Below, one piece after another: positions 6,211 to 9,362 of a stretch of DNA of 9,362 bases. How positions within the stretch are numbered: the first letter of the stretch is position 1; every line of letters begins with the position of its first letter. Position numbers and translations under genes: made by a program. The DNA is from Acidimicrobiia bacterium (GTDB taxonomy: Bacteria; Actinomycetota; Acidimicrobiia; Acidimicrobiales; Ilumatobacteraceae). The notes beneath the pieces are model-generated. The model did not search any database and was not told the origin of the DNA. It saw only the letters and a list, made by a program, of their open reading frames with translations. The DNA is taken from NCBI GenBank assembly GCA_030425785.1, contig JAUHYJ010000104.1:1-9362 (forward strand). Direction: 5' to 3'.

Positions 6211-6685
6211 TCTGCCCCATTTCGGTTCGTGACGCGCGGAGTTCGAGACGCGGCGAGAAGTTGCCGTGGGTGACGGCCCACAGTCCGTTCAGGCCGAATC
6301 CGAGCATCGGGACGAGGAAGCCGACCGCCAACGAGGAACCCGGGTTGCCGTCGGGGCCGTTCGGCCGCATCAGCGTGGTGACGATCGCCACGACGAACTG
6401 CACGAGCAGCGTCAGGTTCATCGTGCGCCGCACCGGTTGCGGGATCGCATCGCCGAGCAGCAGGTAGAGCTGGGTCACCGAGATCTCGTCGGTGCGGCTG
6501 CGCTGCACGGCGTTCCAGTACGACCACAGGAATGCGAACACGCCGATCGCGAACAGCGTCATCGCCGTGATCGCCCCGATCCACTGGGCGGTCGTCGAGA
6601 AGCTGATCGCGGCGTAGGCGGCGGTCATGGTGAACACGGTCGTGAGCGCCAGGTTCGCCTGGACGAGGGTCTCACGCGTGTCCAT
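6194..6685 (-). CDS. Four-helix integral membrane protein of unknown function
   Basis: Unrecognised protein of 163 residues with four apparent membrane segments: about 11-30 (NLALTTVFTMTAAYAAISFS), 35-57 (WIGAITAMTLFAIGVFAFLWSYW), 89-106 (MNLTLLVQFVVAIVTTLM) and 117-139. Between helices 2 and 3 lies a polar stretch with RSRTDEISVTQLYLLLGDAIPQPVRR, and the C-terminus is short and charged. There is no signal peptide, catalytic motif or metal site that I can see. The ATG at 6685 lies 19 bases after the glycosyltransferase stop. TAGTCT ends 8 bases upstream and no Shine-Dalgarno sequence is evident, so an internal leaderless promoter is possible. The 3' end overlaps the SRPBCC gene, implying translational coupling. 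Its place between a PimB-like enzyme and a lipid-fold protein hints at an envelope role, but that is inference. Confidence 0.82.
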   Translation of the reverse strand: MDTRETLVQANLALTTVFTMTAAYAAISFSTTAQWIGAITAMTLFAIGVFAFLWSYWNAVQRSRTDEISVTQLYLLLGDAIPQPVRRTMNLTLLVQFVVAIVTTLMRPNGPDGNPGSSLAVGFLVPMLGFGLNGLWAVTHGNFSPRLELRASRTEMGQNADHG

Positions 6686-6693
6686 ACCCGTCC

Positions 6694-6699
6694 AGACTA
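6694..6699 (-). promoter_or_regulatory. Putative internal leaderless -10 element (membrane protein)
   Basis: TAGTCT on the minus strand matches TANNNT and ends 8 bases before the ATG at 6685, in the 19-base gap after the glycosyltransferase gene. The flanking CCCGT and ACGGG form a small inverted repeat around it (minus strand). It may provide extra expression of the three distal genes. Confidence 0.33.
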
Positions 6700-6704
6700 C
6701 GGGC

Positions 6705-7835
6705 CTAGCCGGTGATTCCCAGAGCTGCGCCGAGGCGCGCCGCCAGCACGTCGTAGCTGAATTCGGCCTCGGTGCGCGCCCGGCCGGCGACACCCATCCG
6801 GCCGCGCAGCGCGTCGTCGTCGAGCAGCGTGGCGAAGGCCTCGGCGGTGCGCTCGACGGCCCCGTCGCCGCCCGGGTCGGCCACGACCAGACCGGTGACG
6901 CCGTCGTCGACGGCCTCGGCCGCTCCCCCGCTGTCGCCCGCGACCTGCGGCACGCCGCACGCGGCCGCCTCGACGAACACGATGCCGAAGCCCTCTTGTT
7001 CGAGCCCGCCCCACCGGTTCCGGCAGACCATCGTGAACACGTCACCGCAGCCGTAGATCCGTGGCAGGGCGTCGTGCGAGACACGACCGAGGAATCTGAC
7101 GGGCGCGTCGAGCTCGTCGGCGAGCCGCCGCAGCCGGGCGTCGTCACGACCGCTGCCCGCGATCGCGAGCACGACGTCGGGGTGCGTGTCGCGCATCGCC
7201 GCGACCGCCCGGATCGCGGTGTCGAACCCCTTGCGAGGCACGAGCCGTGAGACGCCGACGATCACCCGACCCTCGACGGGGAGACCGAACTCGGTACGCG
7301 TCGCGTCGCGTTCGTCGGCGGTGAGCGGACGGAAGCGCTCGGTGTCGACACCGGGCGGGACGATCGTCGTCGGCAGATCGCGACCGGCGGCGCGATCGGC
7401 CTCGGCGGACGAGTACGCGCCGGCGGCGATGACGTGGCGGGCGTTGCGCAGCACCCAGGCGAGCGCCTGCTTGCTGCCCGGCAGCCGGCCGGGCACGGTG
7501 ACCTCGGCGCCGTGGAGCACGACGTCGTACGGCAGGTCGAGCGTCGGGCCGATCAGCCCGAGCGGCACGGCCGGGTCGAGCACGACCAGCTCGGCGCCGA
7601 ACTCGGCCGCGAGGTCGTGGACCCGGCGCGTCATGAGCGGGTGCGGGAGCAGGACGGGTTCGGGGATGCGCTCGACCCGGAACGGTTGCTCGGCGTCGAA
7701 GCGGTCGGCGTCGCGATACGGGCTGGTGAGGACGGCGAATCGATCGGGCGGCAACCGCCGCCACCACTCCCAGAGCAGCGACTGGATGCCACCGATCTTG
7801 GGCGGGAAGTCGTTGGTGACGAGCAGGTGCTTCAC
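6705..7835 (-). CDS. pimB: GT4 glycosyltransferase, PimB-like phosphatidylinositol mannoside mannosyltransferase
   Basis: GT-B fold family 4 glycosyltransferase of 376 residues. Mycobacterial PimB (Rv2188c) transfers mannose from GDP-mannose to phosphatidylinositol monomannoside on the cytoplasmic face of the membrane. The N-terminal acceptor domain opens with HLLVTNDFPPKIGGIQSLL, as in PimB, and carries HGAE at 108-111. The donor domain has PPGVDTERF (160-168), VSRLVPRKG with R197 and K202 for phosphate binding, and the E-x7-E motif E281/E289 in EGFGIVFVEAAACGVPQVAG. It ends in SGGAAEAVDDGVTGLVV. These blocks match PimB more closely than generic GT4 enzymes. The GTG start at 7835 overlaps the queG stop by 4 bases (GTGA), implying translational coupling. 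PimA and other mannosyl- or glucosyltransferases of this family remain possible, as no other PIM-pathway gene lies in the window. Confidence 0.83.
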   Translation of the reverse strand: MKHLLVTNDFPPKIGGIQSLLWEWWRRLPPDRFAVLTSPYRDADRFDAEQPFRVERIPEPVLLPHPLMTRRVHDLAAEFGAELVVLDPAVPLGLIGPTLDLPYDVVLHGAEVTVPGRLPGSKQALAWVLRNARHVIAAGAYSSAEADRAAGRDLPTTIVPPGVDTERFRPLTADERDATRTEFGLPVEGRVIVGVSRLVPRKGFDTAIRAVAAMRDTHPDVVLAIAGSGRDDARLRRLADELDAPVRFLGRVSHDALPRIYGCGDVFTMVCRNRWGGLEQEGFGIVFVEAAACGVPQVAGDSGGAAEAVDDGVTGLVVADPGGDGAVERTAEAFATLLDDDALRGRMGVAGRARTEAEFSYDVLAARLGAALGITG

Positions 7836-8914
7836 GGGGCGGTCGGTCGGAGGCGCTGGTCGAGGCGCTCGGCCGCCCAGTCGGCGTGCTCGCGCAGCAC
7901 CTCGTTCGGATGGGCACGGTAGCGCTCGACGGTGGCCCGGGCGCGACCATCAGCGGGGTCGGCGGTGTTGCCGACGACCAGGAGTGCGTTGCGTCGCCAC
8001 CAGGTCGGGTCGCGGTCGGCGACGTACCAGCGGCCGTGTCGATCGAGCAAGGTCGCATCGTCCGCGTCGAGGAGGTCGAGCACGTCGACCCACGCCTGGA
8101 CGTCGCCGTCGGTGCGGCGGCCGATCTCGACGACGTCGACCCGGTGGCGGTTGCCGAGCCGCACCGAGGGCGGGCAGACCTCCTGGCAGTCGTCGCAGCC
8201 GTACAGCCGATCGCCCAGCGCCTCACGGAACTCGACCGGGAACGGGCCCGGCTGCTGGAGGAGCCACGCCAGGCACCGGTTGCCGTCGACGACGCCGGGC
8301 GCGACGATCGCGCCGGTCGGGCACCCGTCGAGGCACCGCGTGCACGAGCCGCATCCGTCGGCGACGGGCGTCGACGGCTCGTACGGCGCGGTCGTGACGA
8401 TCGAGCCGAGCACGAAGAAGCTCCCGGCCCCGGGCAGCAGCACGTTGGCGTTCTTGCCGAACCAGCCGAGCCCACCGAGGTACGCGACCTCGCGGTCGAC
8501 GATCGAGTTGTCGTCGGTGAACGCGACGGCGCGGTGCCCGGCGCGCCGGATGGTGTGTGCGATGTCGCGCAGGCTGCTGCGCAGCGGTTCGTAGTGGTCG
8601 ACCCACGCGTAGCGGCCGACGCGTGCCTGCACACCGGGTGGCCGCTCGGGCTCGATGTCGGCGAGGTAGGGCTTGGCGAAGACGAGGATCGACTGCGCGC
8701 CCTCGACGGCGCGCTGGGGGTCGGTCGACCGCTCGGGGTTGCGGTAGGTGAACCCCATGCCGGCGTGCAGACCGTCGGCCTTGCGCTCGAGCAGTGCGGT
8801 GCGGGCCCGTTCGAGCACGGCGGCCGGTGCGACGCCGTGGTGGGTGATGCCCTCGGCGGACGCCCGGGCGACGATGTCGTCCCAGGTCGGCAGCGGTTCG
8901 GGGCGTCGCACCAC
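7832..8914 (-). CDS. queG: Epoxyqueuosine reductase QueG
   Basis: Cytoplasmic cobalamin- and iron-sulfur-dependent enzyme of 360 residues that reduces epoxyqueuosine to queuosine at the wobble base of tRNAs decoding Asn, Asp, His and Tyr. The N-terminal cobalamin-binding half contains GMGFTYRNPERSTDPQ, RYAWVDHYEPLR, the likely catalytic Asp D134 in FTDDNSIVDRE, and GLGWFGKN. Two 4Fe-4S clusters are predicted from C188, C191, C194 and C198 (CGSCTRCLDGCPTGAI) together with C214, C240, C243 and C247 (YGCDDCQEVCP). The C-terminal WWRRNALLVVGN region matches the HEAT-like repeat of QueG, so the protein is full length. Two consecutive GTG codons (8914, 8911) are possible starts. TACGCT ends 6 bases before the first, and no Shine-Dalgarno sequence is seen. 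It lies 15 bases downstream of the small Cys-protein gene. No other queuosine gene is nearby. Confidence 0.94.
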   Translation of the reverse strand: MVRRPEPLPTWDDIVARASAEGITHHGVAPAAVLERARTALLERKADGLHAGMGFTYRNPERSTDPQRAVEGAQSILVFAKPYLADIEPERPPGVQARVGRYAWVDHYEPLRSSLRDIAHTIRRAGHRAVAFTDDNSIVDREVAYLGGLGWFGKNANVLLPGAGSFFVLGSIVTTAPYEPSTPVADGCGSCTRCLDGCPTGAIVAPGVVDGNRCLAWLLQQPGPFPVEFREALGDRLYGCDDCQEVCPPSVRLGNRHRVDVVEIGRRTDGDVQAWVDVLDLLDADDATLLDRHGRWYVADRDPTWWRRNALLVVGNTADPADGRARATVERYRAHPNEVLREHADWAAERLDQRLRPTAP

Positions 8915-8920
8915 GCGACC

Positions 8921-8926
8921 AGCGTA
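8921..8926 (-). promoter_or_regulatory. Putative leaderless -10 element (queG)
   Basis: TACGCT on the minus strand matches TANNNT and ends 6 bases before the GTG at 8914, within the 15-base gap after the small Cys-protein gene. This is the expected distance for transcription starting at the start codon. No good -35 element is seen. Confidence 0.38.
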
Positions 8927-8929
8927 CGG

Positions 8930-9154
8930 TCAGCTGGCGGCGTCGAAGCGCAGGTCTGGAACGAGCCCGGCCTTGCCGAGCAGGCGGACGACGCGCACCT
9001 GGTCGAGGTCGAGCACGAGCGGTTCGTGGTCGTGCGCCGCGGTCGTGTCGTCGTCGCGCAGGAGGAAGGTGACGACGCAGTCGTCGCAGGCGGACGTGCA
9101 CTGCATCGAGCAGTCGTCGCAGCTGATCGTGATGCCCCAACCGGTCTGTGTCAT
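8930..9154 (-). CDS. Small five-cysteine protein, probable metal-binding
   Basis: Protein of 74 residues, unknown function. Five cysteines sit within 15 residues: C12, C15, C19, C23 and C26 (CDDCSMQCTSACDDC), giving C-x2-C-x3-C-x3-C-x2-C. Two CDDC pairs are typical of zinc or iron-sulfur sites. The second part, LVLDLDQVRVVRLLGKAGLVPDLRF, is a short helix-rich tail. As I remember them, small actinobacterial proteins with two C-x2-C pairs followed by VVTFLL and a RLL-x-x-AGLVP tail form a conserved family without assigned function; the middle C19 seems to be an addition. There is no signal peptide or membrane segment. The ATG at 9154 gives a compact protein starting just before the Cys motif. 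CAGGCT ends 7 bases upstream and no clear Shine-Dalgarno sequence is present. It is the first gene of the run leading into queG, an iron-sulfur enzyme. Confidence 0.8.
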   Translation of the reverse strand: MTQTGWGITISCDDCSMQCTSACDDCVVTFLLRDDDTTAAHDHEPLVLDLDQVRVVRLLGKAGLVPDLRFDAAS

Positions 9155-9240
9155 GTGACTCAGCCTGACGTGGGGGTGTCACACACTTTCCGGCCGCCGA
9201 CCCGCATGGCGGATCCGTCGCGACGCGCCAGACTGACGTG
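9155..9240. promoter_or_regulatory. Divergent promoter region
   Basis: These 86 bases separate the minus-strand operon from the + strand gene at 9241. Candidate -10 elements are CAGGCT on minus (9162-9167, 7 bases before the ATG at 9154) and CAGACT on + (9229-9234, 6 bases before the ATG at 9241). Both fit a relaxed [T/C]ANNNT and would give leaderless messages. The region also contains the palindrome GTCGCGAC (9217-9224) and a CCGCC/GGCGG inverted repeat. No consensus -35 element is seen. Confidence 0.4.
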
Positions 9241-9362
9241 ATGGCACGAGAGCGTGATGTCGACCTGATCGTGTTCGGCGCGACGAGCTTCGTCGGGCAG
9301 ATCCTGACCGCGCGGCTCGTCGAACGTGCCGGCGATGTCCGCTGGGCCGTCGCCGGTCGCAA
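9241..9362 (+). CDS. Saccharopine dehydrogenase / trans-acting enoyl reductase-like protein, 3' end outside the window
   Basis: Only the first 40 codons are present. The visible protein begins MARERDVDLIVFGATSFVGQ, a Rossmann beta-alpha-beta start with the nucleotide-binding turn G-A-T-S-F-V-G at about residues 13-19. It continues with a helix (ILTARLVERAG) and a second strand ending in RWAVAGR. This arrangement, and the VFGAT-F-VG wording, is typical of the saccharopine dehydrogenase NADP-binding family that includes the mycobacterial trans-acting enoyl reductase (Rv2953) and relatives such as Rv2449c. An NAD(P)-dependent oxidoreductase is well supported; the substrate cannot be told from this fragment. 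The start codon has CAGACT ending 6 bases upstream and no Shine-Dalgarno sequence, again suggesting a leaderless message. It is divergent from the small Cys-protein gene. Confidence 0.78.
   Translation, partial: MARERDVDLIVFGATSFVGQILTARLVERAGDVRWAVAGR

Noticed and set aside
6686..6704. CCCGT/ACGGG inverted repeat in the gap before the membrane-protein gene as a terminator
   Set aside because: Five-base arms with a seven-base loop inside a tight gene run are too weak to call, and the bases are better explained by the putative -10 element.
7886..9241. 451-residue open frame on + strand opposite queG and the small Cys protein
   Set aside because: Composition is low-complexity Val/Gly/Ala/Arg/Asp with no motif, while the minus strand has the complete QueG cysteine pattern.

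Overview
The window is a high-GC stretch of bacterial chromosome with dense, mostly C/G-ending coding sequence. Protein content points to an actinobacterium, most likely of the class Acidimicrobiia (Ilumatobacter-like). The evidence is a PimB-type mannosyltransferase, an actinobacterial small Cys protein, a ROK glucokinase, and a secreted protein carrying the LNYVAGET...VCVFS...DVTGWFP...RLLDTR surface domain that is abundant in that class. The taxonomic call is inference. No phage, transposon, CRISPR, tRNA or rRNA sequence was recognised.

Layout. (1) Bases 2-1414, + strand: glycerol kinase, missing about 30 N-terminal residues at the window edge. (2) It converges on a minus-strand pair: an alanine transaminase-like aminotransferase (2121-3326), followed downstream by an ACT + GAF-like protein (1430-2044). 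A hairpin whose arms contain both stop codons separates this pair from glpK. (3) Bases 3381-4640, minus: a secreted protein made of signal peptide, surface domain, polyglycine linker and lytic transglycosylase/lysozyme-like domain. (4) Bases 4805-9154, minus: a tightly packed run of six genes in the order small five-Cys protein, queG, pimB-like glycosyltransferase, four-helix membrane protein, SRPBCC protein, ROK glucokinase. Overlaps or gaps of 4-20 bases suggest one operon with possible internal promoters. (5) From 9241, + strand: the first 40 codons of a saccharopine dehydrogenase/trans-acting enoyl reductase-like gene, divergent from the operon.

How the genes fit together. The glycerol kinase and ROK kinase feed glycerol 3-phosphate and glucose 6-phosphate into central and lipid metabolism. 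The PimB-like enzyme would mannosylate phosphatidylinositol-type lipids in the envelope. The SRPBCC protein next to it echoes the Rv2185c/Rv2188c neighbourhood of mycobacteria. QueG completes queuosine in tRNA and appears to share the transcript only for convenience. The aminotransferase and ACT protein look like an amino-acid enzyme with an associated amino-acid sensor.

The most interesting signals are three. Several gene starts have a [T/C]ANNNT hexamer 6-8 bases before the start codon and no Shine-Dalgarno sequence, which suggests leaderless transcription. The secreted gene has a sharp internal codon-usage break that follows its domain boundary. The ACT + GAF-like fusion is the third. Nothing here convincingly forms a new defence or mobile system; most of the window is ordinary actinobacterial core and envelope metabolism.
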